In this document: one piece after another, positions 54,783-64,000 of the stretch | Layout of the letters: each line of letters begins with the position of its first letter | Position numbering within the stretch: the first letter of the stretch is position 1 | NCBI GenBank assembly: GCA_039720395.1 | Contig: CM077824.1 | Coordinates: 29,603,675-29,667,674, forward strand | Source: Liquidambar formosana | Taxonomy: Eukaryota > Streptophyta > Magnoliopsida > Saxifragales > Altingiaceae | Length of the DNA stretch: 64,000 nt | Direction: 5' to 3' | Translations under genes and position numbers: made by a program | The notes under the pieces: model-generated | Seen by the model: only the letters and a program-made list of their open reading frames with translations | What the model was told of the DNA's origin: nothing | Databases searched by the model: none

Positions 54783-56253
54783 CATTTTTACCTGATTATC
54801 ATCCTATATATATATATCTATATATATCTATATATCCTATAAATGCAGCTAAATATGTTAGTGCAATGGATTCATTTGGTAACTTAGAACATCGGATTAT
54901 TAACAGGTAAATGGATGGAATTATTAGATATAATGATTAGAAAAAGAATAAATACAACTTGTCTAAAATATACTCAACTAGTCTAAAATAAACTAAGTGC
55001 CTAGTAGAAAAATCTAGGGAAACTGAAGGACAAGCATAGGAATGGGGTGGGATAAATGTAGATTAATGGAATTTTAGAGGAGAAAGTCATATGGGGCCAT
55101 ATCCACAACCTTGGTATCCCTTATCCCATTACATAAAATCCCTTACACCTGCTTTTCGTATCACCACAACCACAATCACAATCACAACAATGACCACAAT
55201 CATGATTTGAAAACATGAAACTTTATAAGCACTAAGTGACATGGTTGTGAGGAGAGCAAAAATCTGCATTCCATTTCGAAGAGTAGTTGAAACAAAGATA
55301 CAGCATGGTGTTATACTTGGATGATTAGTTTGTAACCATCCATTTGCATACTTTCAGTAAAACAAATCTGAATGGGTTTTCCTCTTCCCTTCTCAACGAA
55401 AACATATAAAACGAAAATGGCTTCACATTAAATCAAGTAAAATCTTAAGATTACAATATGGTAGTTTTATTTTTCTACTTTCAATTCACCAACAACACAT
55501 GAGGTATAAAGAAGTTTTCCACATGAGCATCAGAGGAGAATTTCACATTTTATAAAACAAAATATCCAACAAATTTGTGAGGCTAACAATCCTATCAATT
55601 GTAAAAATAAATAGCAATCAATTGGTTACCTCTTATCAATTAAATTTTTAGACTTATATGTTGAAATAAAACTATTAATGACTCGGTGAGTTCTTTATTA
55701 CAAAGGGCAAAAAAGAAGGGGGAAAAAAAATCTATTTTAGGATCTAGGTAGTGAAAATGACGATGTTTTTTATTTCTTTAACGAGAAAGGAAACAAACAG
55801 GAAAGTGGCGGGCTTTCTCCCTCACATGTGTTCAAACTTCAGAGACACGCTTGTCTAAAAACATCTTAGCTAGATCACCAACCGCATTAGCTGTAGCATA
55901 CCTTTTGATGACAAATCACTTATGGCCTCAACATCCCTTTCTTGTTAGATGCGTCACAGAGATAATAAAGAGCTCCAAGAGCCTAATTCACCCACAAATG
56001 ATAATGAAAAATCAAATATAGACATTAATCCATAAAATATATATATATATATATTAAATTTTGATCCAAAGTCCATATAATTTTGAATCTGATAAACTGT
56101 CATCAAACCATAATGCTAATGTTGAGAGTTGAAATACTTTTCCATAATGCTGGATGAAGTTTTAGAAACGTACAACACTTTCTAAAAAGAAAAGAGTAGA
56201 ACCCTTTAAACACTAGGCAAATTATGGGAAAATATGGGATCATTACAATTAAA
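54783..56253. other. AT-rich, no gene seen
   Basis: TA-rich microsatellites at 54805-54835 and 56038-56055. No supportable reading frame or repeat ends. Confidence 0.5.
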
Positions 56254-56258
56254 TTAAC

Positions 56259-57573
56259 TGTTGTCCCAAGTAAACAACCCTAGAGGGGGGTGAATAGGGT
56301 TGTTAGCTAATTCAAAAATATGATAACAAACTAAAATTCAGATTATTACAAATGAGAGATATTTCAATAATAAGCAATAAAGAGAATAGAGATAGAGAGT
56401 GCAAACACAAGATTTAATGAGGTTCAGCCTTCCCACCTACGTCCTCGCTTCAAGAGCTCGCTTGAGGATTTACCAATCCACTATCACTCTCCTACAAGGT
56501 GAAGCAGCAAACCTTTACAAACTAAGTGCCTTCAACCAACACTTGCTCAACAACACTTCTTCAAGTGCTAAGAATGGGGTTATCGCCAACCCTTGATTAC
56601 AAGATTGTAGAGATGAGATTTGTGTACAAAGAAACTCTCTTCAAGAATGAATAACACATAATTTAATTGCTCAGCTCTCTTCTAATTGATTGCTCAATGA
56701 ATGCTCTTAATGAATTTAGGGCTAAAAGGATGAAAACAATGAATGCTCTTGTATTTGTAATCATAAATGCATTTGAATCATTGTTTATATAGGCAATATG
56801 AATAATATGACTGTTTGGTGCAATAAATGCTGGGAAAGAACCGTTTGGTGGCATTAAATGCCCCAACCACCTTTCAAAAACTAGCCGTTGGAGATCTGAT
56901 TTCTCATAATCAGTCGACTGAATACTCAATTCAGTTGATTAATTTGCCAAATCAATCGACTGAAATGGGAATTCAGTGAACTGATTTAGGCAGAATCAGA
57001 AGACAGAAGTAGGGGACCTCTATTGGTCAAATGAGTCGACTGAAATGGAGAATGAGTCGACTTAATGCTCATTTAAGTCAACTGAAAGTGATATTAAGTC
57101 AACTGAAATGGGCAGAAAGTATGTCAAATAGATTTTACAAAAGATTTGTTCAATTGAGTTCAATAAAATCAACTTAAGCCTTATCCAATTGATGAAATTC
57201 AATTTACCTAAGGATCCTAAGGTCCGTCTAGGTCAATAGAGCGATTATTTGAGCAATCAAGTACATCAAAAACCTATATCCTCACTCATAGCTATTTAAG
57301 TATCTACGTTGACGATGCTAGCTTGGTCTTAAGTGTTTGTAGGTCTTTTGCATGCTTTCTATGCTCATGTGGTGCTATGCTTAATCACCCTTGATGTACC
57401 AAGTTATGGATATGCCTTGAGACAATCAATCCTTGCTTGTGCTTGATATATTTCATTCTTGAGTATCTAGCTTTGATCATTATCTGACATATAAACCATT
57501 AGTATTGACATTGATCCTTTGTTATCATCAAAATCTCAGATATGCCCTTGGTCATATAACCTTAGGGCCAACA
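56259..57573 (-). mobile_element. Solo LTR D, SIRE-like Copia
   Basis: 1315 bp, TGTTGTCCCAAG...GGGCCAACA, flanked by TTAAC at 56254-56258 and 57574-57578. On the minus strand it begins TGTTGGCCCTAAGGTTATATG and contains GATTTTGATGATAACAAAGG, a phrase typical of SIRE-type Copia LTRs; the plus-strand CCTAGAGGGGGGTGAATAGG is also characteristic. It holds the CAGTCGACTG cluster. Confidence 0.85.
56911..57105. repeat. CAGTCGACTG palindrome cluster in solo LTR D
   Basis: Eight related decamers in 195 bp: CAGTCGACTG (56911), CAGTTGATTA (56932), CAATCGACTG (56953), CAGTGAACTG (56974), GAGTCGACTG (57033), GAGTCGACTT (57054), AAGTCAACTG (57075, 57096). Successive starts are 21 bp apart within each half. 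The shared core is AGTCGACT. Confidence 0.8.
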
Positions 57574-57578
57574 TTAAC

Positions 57579-58230
57579 TACAGGTTGTGTTATCTGCATA
57601 TGATACCAAAAATACTAGCAACTAGAACCCTCCAACCACTAGGCAGATTGTGTCAACAGTATAGTCCTAAGTCCTGATCGACTATCTAATAGCTTGATAA
57701 TTGAACAAACATTTTCATTGATGGACCATGATTGGATGATTCAATGATTTGGTTGGCAATATCCAATTGAAGCAACTAGCAAAAATATCCTATAAAAGTA
57801 AATTTCCAAAATTAAAAGGAAAAGAAAAGAGAACTGTAATATAATAAGTGGCTACCAAGTTGAAAGGCCCATCTCGGATATATAGTTTGCCAATTGCCAA
57901 TTGTGCTTACAAGACATGAATGAGCGTAACATAAAGAGTTGATACAATCAGTTTATTCCATTCCTATCTCTTTCGAAGGTTATGAAAATTGTGAGCCATG
58001 GTTGAGTCTGTAGTTAAATGTGCCTTCAATTTGACATTAAAGTTCCAACTTCATTTTCCATCTGGAATGACAAATAAAGGAAACAGCAATGTATCACTGG
58101 CTTTTCCACATATAGTCTCTCTAATTGGGCTTGATAAATATTGAATGATAAGAGGGATGGCACCACACTTAGTCATAATGGCATCATTTTTTGGGTCTAC
58201 AGAGATAATGTGGTAAGTTACCCACACACA
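57579..58230. other. No feature seen
   Basis: AT-rich spacer between two LTRs with no open frame or terminal repeat. Confidence 0.45.
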
Positions 58231-58235
58231 CTAAC

Positions 58236-60025
58236 TGTCATGCACGACTAAGAAAATAGGTCATGACGTGTCAATTATAAAATCTAAAGTATATAGAATT
58301 TAAGGATGGTTTGTAATTAAAATCACAATTTAAGGAAATATTTTTAAGAAAATCCGACATGGTCCCATTTGTAAATAGAACATACCAAGTTCTCAACTTT
58401 TAAAAAACCTGTTCAATCTAAAACAAAATTCATAACCATCCATAGTTCAAATTATAAAATTAAGCTGGCATTCAATCCTATAAGGTTCTATCGTCAATAT
58501 ACACATTATAGAGTACAAAAAGTCTATCTAAATAATATACAGACCATAAATAATATACACATTCATTATGAAATGCTCATGCTAACCCTGATGCAATGCC
58601 TTCTCATATGAGTCATCATTATCTTACTTATAATTTGCGATAAAATGTTTTAAAAATAGGCATGAGTATAAACTTAGTAAGTTACATTTTTCAAAGTTGT
58701 ATATCAAGGTTTTAAAACCATTTTGAGCATTTAAACGAAATGAGATAGTGGGGTTGCATTTCACTATTTTAAAATAAATACGGGAGAACATGTAAATCAT
58801 CTATAACATAATCCGCCATCTCTGGCAATCCATAACATCATCCACCATATCTGGCAATCTATAACATCAGTCTTTTAAACTGAATAATCCTCCCCAAGTC
58901 ATACGAGGCCCTCGTGCGCGGAAATAAAAGGAAACACAGCAAAATATCCCTACCTGGGACCGCAATAACCTCAAGAGGAAACATGGCAAGACATCCCTAC
59001 CTGGGACCGCAGTAACTTCTATTCGAGCACATAGTACAGGACTAAAGAATAAGAAGACACAGTAATACGTCCCTTTCCTTCGAGACTGTAGTAATCCTGT
59101 CTCCAGTAGCCCTCTACATCATATCTATTTACATGTTAATCTCTCAAAACCATTATATTATAATGGTAGAAAAATGGGTTTCCAACACTTATATAAAAGT
59201 GACCCCCAATGTTCAATTATAAGAATTTAACCAATAGGTTTTCAATTTCAACCCATTTAATCCAAAATCATGTAAGGATTTGAAATACAACATGAATATA
59301 ACTGAATAGGGTGTAAAATAAAATCCTGAATTCCCAAATGTATGGATTTTTAAGAAATTCAAACCCCAAACCCATGTAAATATGTAAAAAAAAACCCATA
59401 ATAATGTTATAAATCATGCATACAACGATCTACAATCATGAAAAATGCACATATCTCTCAAATAGAAGCTAAAATCACAAACTAAAGGGTGTACACACAT
59501 AAATAGGGGTAGAAATCACAACATTGGAGCTCCATGAGGTCGTGTGCTTCATCCATGGTCTCCTTTTTCTACCCTAGTCCTTGTCTCTCTCTCTTCCTTT
59601 CTTTCTCTCTCTATTTCAGCGGAGGAAGATTAGATATGAGGGAGAAATTCGTGGGTTAGGGTTATATATAGATGGATGGGCAAAAAGGTCATTTCAGCAC
59701 ATAAAAAAATCTTGTTTCAGGCCATTTTCATAAGGTTTAGTCGACTACATCAATGGTGTAGTCAACTAAACATATCAGAAACCCTTTCTAGAATGTGTAG
59801 TCGACTACATGTGTAGTGTAGTCGACTACATCATGCATATAGTTAACTAAACTCCCAATTTGTTGGTAAAAATTGATATTTCATCCATTCTAATCGACAA
59901 TAACTTTCAAAATACTTAGAATCAAGCTATAATAGTTCATCAAATCATTCATTAACCACTATGTAACTCCAATAACCTTATATATCAAATGTTGAACTCA
60001 CATAACAACATTCTAGGTCATCACA
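58236..60025 (-). mobile_element. Del/Tekay-like Ty3/Gypsy LTR (solo or truncated 3' end)
   Basis: TGTCATGCACGAC...GGTCATCACA, 1790 bp. On the minus strand it begins TGTGATGACCTAGAATG and includes duplicated 'CCCTACCTGGGACCGCA' text typical of Del-type LTRs. The next bases on the right read AAGGAGGGCTAG on the minus strand, a plausible purine tract, which would make this a 3' LTR with its body missing. Alternatively CTAAC (58231-58235) and CTAGC (60026-60030) are a target duplication with one change and this is a solo LTR. Confidence 0.6.
59738..59849. repeat. TAGTCGACTA palindrome cluster in Del-like LTR
   Basis: Exact TAGTCGACTA at 59738, 59798 and 59819, the last two extended to the 12-bp palindrome GTAGTCGACTAC. 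TAGTCAACTA lies near 59759 and TAGTTAACTA at 59840; the latter two look like CG sites changed on one and on both strands. Confidence 0.8.
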
Positions 60026-60030
60026 CTAGC

Positions 60031-60745
60031 CCTCCTTAATCCAAAAGAGGATAATTGGCTTAATTAAAAATCTATTCAGTATTACATAAAAATCTACCAA
60101 AAAGCTTAACTTTCTATGCTTACCTGCACAAGAATGGTAAAAATCTATTCATTTTTACGACTTCCTATTGACCAACATATGTGAAGATATGGCTAGCTTT
60201 CTTTTTTTTTTTTTTTTTTATTTTTATACAAAATTTTGTAAAAGAAACCTTAAAAAGAGTAATATCTACGTGTAAGATAATGTCTCCAAATTTTTATAAT
60301 ATCATTTTAGGCAAGATAGAACTCTTTTCGACAACGAGAAAACCTTTTTGTTTATCTTCGATTCTATATAAGATTCTACAACTCATATGAATTAAATAAA
60401 CCTAAGATTCATAAGAATTATAAAATTTTATATGAATGACCCTAATAGATATAGTAAGAATCGAATTCAACAGCACTACTTCTACACAAGTTTGCTGCCA
60501 ACTAAACTAGGCATCATTCTTCACTAGCAAACATGATTACATCAGTTCCAATCATTCTATACAATATTTTCTCCAACTTCAGTGAACAACCATTAAATAA
60601 TCATGGCATCAATATGTTTATCAAAATTGGAGTCTTTTCATGAACCAGAAACCAGATAGGACAATTCATACCTTATCTTGCGAAGCATAGAAAATACACC
60701 TTTAATTAAAAGCAGTGGAGGGGCAAGCAATGATTGTGATTGTCG
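60031..60745. other. AT-rich, no gene seen
   Basis: Poly-T run at 60202-60219. A 69-codon frame crossing it is not supported. Confidence 0.45.
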
Positions 60746-60749
60746 GCAA

Positions 60750-60990
60750 TTTTTTTTTTTTTATCAATAAAGGGGAATATTATTAAATCATGGAAGTGCA
60801 GGGGAATACAGCCGAGTACAAAACAGAGATGAGAATAGCAAGTCCAGATCTAATACAATAAGCAAAACAAAAAGACTCTAAAAACAGGAAAAAAAAACAG
60901 CTGAAGGAAAACCTAACTAAAACATCAGCAGCAAAACCATAGCAACCAAGGCAAACCAAAAGTGAATTTCTAATCACAATAGGCTTACAC
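60750..60990 (-). mobile_element. 5'-truncated LINE 3' end (tentative)
   Basis: On the minus strand this reads ...CTGTTTTGTACTCGGCTG, then ATTCCCC, then a TTTAATAATATTCCCC phrase, then TTTATTGAT followed by a poly-A tail (plus-strand T run 60750-60761). It resembles the 3' UTR of plant L1 elements. No target duplication identified. Confidence 0.45.
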
Positions 60991-62240
60991 CAAGGATTGG
61001 CATTGAATCATTATATTTTTGTTTTAGTTATGGTCCTTATGGATAAACTAACTACATATATTCCGGAAGATGGTCCATGGTTCCTAGTATTAGTTGATGG
61101 AACTAGAGTGAAGGTGAATTCTAAGTTGGAATTGTGAAAAGACACCCTAAAATCTTACAATTTTAGGTTAATCAATACTAAAGCGGAATACATTGAATAT
61201 AAATTTAGTCCCTAGGGAAGGGTATAATGCAAATTGGTGACCAAGAGGCACCTAGAAGTGACTTTTTGATATATTGGATTAATTATCCATAAACATAGAG
61301 AGATTGGCACGATGTTCCAATATAATTAGAGCTGAATGAATGGAGAAGTGAACATGTGGTGTCGTGTGGCAAAAGTACACCTATCACAATTGCATTTTCC
61401 CCATTTCTGCCCACCGCACCTAATCTCTCTCTCTCTCTCTATATCTTCCATCCTATCACTGCTGAAACCCAGCCACATCTGCTGGGCTCTGTTTCTCACC
61501 ATTGCATTTTCCTCTTCATTGTAAATCCTAAACCTTTATCTTTTGGAACAGTTCATCCACTGATTTGGAAAAATAAGGAACCATTACGAGAACTTGATTA
61601 CATCTATGTCTTTACTGTTATTGATCGTGTTTGGATAAATTTTTTATGTTTATTTGATTTCCTTTTTATCCTACACATTTACTCTGTTTTCTGGTTTAGA
61701 GGGATCTGACATGCTCATTTGAGTATAGCCAAGCTCTCATCCTCACAAAGGTAAGCTACTGTTATTTCATAGTCTTTAGGTTCCAGCAATTTTTATCTCT
61801 CTGTTTTGTAAGAAACCAGAGGAAGAAAAATTATAAAATTTTATATGGATGACCCATTTCAGATTCTTCATTTCTAACCTTCGCTCACAGGAGGAAGAAA
61901 AAAAAAACCGTAAAAAAAAACAGGGGAAAATGTTTTATGTCGGCAAAGCTACAAAGATTTCATCTTCATAGTCGCTTGTCGTTCTGTACTCAATCGCCAT
62001 TCTTCACTCAAAATGTGGATAGTGTGGAGGCAGAAGGAGAAGGATTCTCTTTAAAACCCTGAGAAACCAACACGAACGGAAATTACCCCCACAAAATTGA
62101 AAACCACACTGCCCTTTTCTTCTCCGTTTAAGCCAAAACCCCAACATTTGAAGATGTAAAAACAACTTCTTTATGAGATCGTCACCACAAAGAGATTAGT
62201 GAGAGAAATAGAGAGATGAGATGATGAAAATATATAGAGT
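60991..62240. other. Gene-like upstream sequence without supportable CDS
   Basis: CT microsatellite at 61423-61441 and generally promoter/leader-like text around 61380-61520, but frames of 60-117 codons (61336-61709) overlap each other and end in AT-rich sequence. Possibly a captured 5' region of a host gene inside a DNA transposon. I cannot support a coding call. Confidence 0.35.
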
Positions 62241-62510
62241 ATGGCTACTGAGAGAGAAATACCTCAAAGAAAAGCCAGCCGGCAAGGGATAGAGGAGCCG
62301 GAGGGAAGCTCGTCGCAAAGGAACAAGCGGCGGGAGAGATCAGGTATCAGGCAGCTCGAGGGTTTTCTTGAAAATGAAAAAGTATTCTTATATATGAGCC
62401 CAACCAAATTAACCATACGAATATCAACGCCTCCCATGGAAACTACCGTCCTTATTTTCCCCACAGAAGATTGCCGTCCTAGGTATGCCTCAATTGCGCG
62501 AGAAGACTGA
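62241..62510 (+). other. Short basic reading frame of unknown status
   Basis: 89 codons from ATG 62241 (MATEREIPQRKASRQG..., rich in R, E and S at the start, ordinary later). GC content is higher than its surroundings. The opposite strand has an equally open 83-codon frame, so composition alone may explain both. It lies just left of the CACTA subterminal repeats and is probably within that transposon. Confidence 0.25.
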
Positions 62511-62519
62511 TTCACGAAA

Positions 62520-62750
62520 GCGGGAAAGTTAAAGGCCGAAGGTCCCCTCTGGATTTTGCGGACGGTAGATACAAACCGTGGTTGTCTTTGAGACGGTAGA
62601 AGACTACCGTGGGGATGTTTAAGACGGTAGAAGAATACCGGGGGGATGTTTGGGATGGTTTTAGAAACCGTGGGCTACCTTTAACACCTGGCACGGTTTT
62701 AAAAAACCGTGTCTAAATTTGCATGGGTGATCCCTAGATTTTTTGTAGTG
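62520..62750. mobile_element. CACTA transposon right end with subterminal repeats
   Basis: Ends TTTTTTGTAGTG at 62739-62750, the inverse of CACTACAAAAAA, the CACTA terminus. The 200 bp inside carry subterminal hairpins around ACGGT/ACCGT: ACGGTAG-AAGA-CTACCGT (62593-62610), GACGGTAGAAGAATACCGG, and CACGGTTTT/AAACCGTG (62691-62711). No left terminus was found in the window, so the element is truncated or starts in a degraded form. Confidence 0.7.
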
Positions 62751-62884
62751 CAAACTCCACGGGCTTCTCATTTGGCTCAGTTATGCAGTCTACGAAAAGT
62801 TCCGCAACATTGAGCTGTTTAAAAATTATATGGAAGCCATTCTTATGTGGCAGACAAGCTCCAAATTTTTTTTTTTTTGTAGTG
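62751..62884. mobile_element. Second CACTA right terminus enclosing a coding-like fragment
   Basis: A second TTTTTTTGTAGTG ends at 62884, in the same orientation, 134 bp beyond the first. In one frame the sequence between reads as a plausible amphipathic protein segment (YAVYEKFRNIELFKNYMEA). This suggests a captured gene fragment, or one CACTA inserted close to the end of another. Confidence 0.5.
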
Positions 62885-64000
62885 CATATATGTATGGTAT
62901 AATTACTTATATATTACTCCAACACCAAAATAAAGGTTTTGAACCAAGCGCAAAAATGTATGATTGTAGGGATCATACGCAAAGTTCTCCAAAATTTGCA
63001 ACAATTCTCTCTTTTGATTCTGCAGCCACAAGGATTCCATTGGCTTGTAATTAGTGGTCAGGTTTTGACCCAACAATCCAGATAAGGTAAATATATAAGT
63101 TTATAGTAGCCAAGTTTATGCCAATGGCATGATAGTCTAGTAGTATTTTCTTCACTTGTTAAGAAACTTATAAAGATGCATTGATACCCATTTATTAATA
63201 TTTAGAATTAGAGATATCAGTAAATTTTATCGATCGTCAAAAAACAAAAAAAGAAGAAGAAAATCGAAGTTGGAAATATGCAATTACGCATGATCTTCCT
63301 GTACCCACATATCAGCGAAATTAATTGACAATTCAATGTTGACAACCTAGCTAAAACATCTCTCAAAATGAGAGAGTAAAAAAAAGAATGGGTAAAAAAA
63401 AAAAAGTACTGATTATTTAAATCCACCAAGTCGAGAAAAGAAAACCTATTAGCAACGAAAGGCCTTCTCTCCCCCACTTGAATCCAACAACCACGCCCAA
63501 ATAAATAAATCAATAAATAAAAACAATTAACTAATCTTGGCAAAAACCAAACAATCTCTGATAAAGAGAAGAATCCCTAGGAATTGGCCAATTAATGGAG
63601 GAGGAGGAGGAGGAGAAGCTGATCCACCAACTCTGCATTCCTCTTACACATACATATAATTGGGAGCATCCACCCTGATGCAAGCTTGGAAAGGCTTCAA
63701 AATTGGTTCAATTTCAAGATTGGGACTCCTTGGGATCTTAATCAATTGCTAAGTCTGATTTTATATTTTCTTTAGGACCGTATCTACTAGTTTAATTTTA
63801 TTGAAATTCCATTAAGCTTTAGGCTGCTAAGGGTAGTGCGGTAATATTCTGTTTTGGGCCTAAATGGGCTGGGCATAGATGGATGTTGTTTGCATAGATT
63901 TTATGTTGGGAACGGCTATTGCAACCCCCCATTCTTATAAGTCCACCCCTTTTCTTTTGGTTTTTAAGATTTCATGAAAAATATAAAAGGTTTTTACAAA
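62885..64000. other. AT-rich, no gene seen; GGA microsatellite
   Basis: A GGA trinucleotide run is at 63597-63615, opening a 27-codon frame only. Minus-strand frames at 63217-63543 are low complexity. Nothing else recognised to the window end. Confidence 0.45.

Noticed and set aside
62241..62515. Host gene encoded at 62241-62510
   Set aside because: Equally open on the opposite strand, no recognised domain, inside CACTA-associated sequence; kept only as a low-confidence note.
63217..63543. 108-codon minus-strand frame near the window end
   Set aside because: Phenylalanine-rich low complexity caused by A/T runs, no domain.

Overview
This is plant nuclear DNA, most likely from an angiosperm. 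It is AT-rich and consists almost entirely of transposable elements. I see no complete host gene. The strongest evidence for a plant is two very large Ty3/Gypsy elements of the Tat/Ogre type: tRNA-Arg primer sites, LTRs that begin TGTAGACACCCC or TGTCACACCCC on the minus strand, a second archaeal-type RNase H, and antisense genes with spliceable introns. No marker allows a species call.

Layout. Positions 1-1088 are flank. Positions 1094-39668 are one Tat/Ogre-like element on the minus strand (LTRs 1094-2754 and 38018-39668, target duplication TAAAG). It has swollen from about 18.3 kb to 38.6 kb through three nested insertions. These are a complete 16.9 kb Tat/Ogre-like element (3909-20854, duplication CTCTT) and two solo LTRs of one Copia-like family (21396-23087, ACGCA; 26742-28400, ACCAG). 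The outer element carries a decayed gag-pro-pol on the minus strand (29052-35412). On the plus strand it carries two unrelated antisense genes: a six-exon plant-mobile-domain gene with a 529-codon reading frame still open (20871-25355), and a two-exon DUF7745-like gene broken only by a solo LTR (25868-28885). Its leader adds a broken coiled-coil antisense reading frame and a small two-helix membrane reading frame. The inner element is younger and nearly intact. It has gag, protease, a 171-nt Ogre-type intron, RT-RNaseH-RNaseH-integrase, and a TATA-driven intronless antisense gene homologous to the outer DUF7745-like gene.

Positions 39674-64000 are further layered repeats: an Athila-like LTR remnant, a SINE candidate, a 5.2 kb solo Tat LTR (46449-51626, duplication ATGAG), a TRIM (52206-53573), a MITE, a SIRE-like solo LTR (56259-57573, TTAAC), a Del-like LTR (58236-60025), a LINE tail and two CACTA right ends.

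The signal that no feature type explains is a layer of short inverted repeats. The inner element's 3' array (6835-8510) is built of hairpins whose loop is nearly constant while the two stem arms change together. A 162-bp array in the third Tat LTR does the same. The outer element carries 21 exact copies of the palindrome TGCGTACGCA, all in non-coding parts. Two other LTR families each carry their own palindrome cluster (CAGTCGACTG, TAGTCGACTA), and a third Tat LTR carries GC-rich hairpins. All positions and counts were read by eye.
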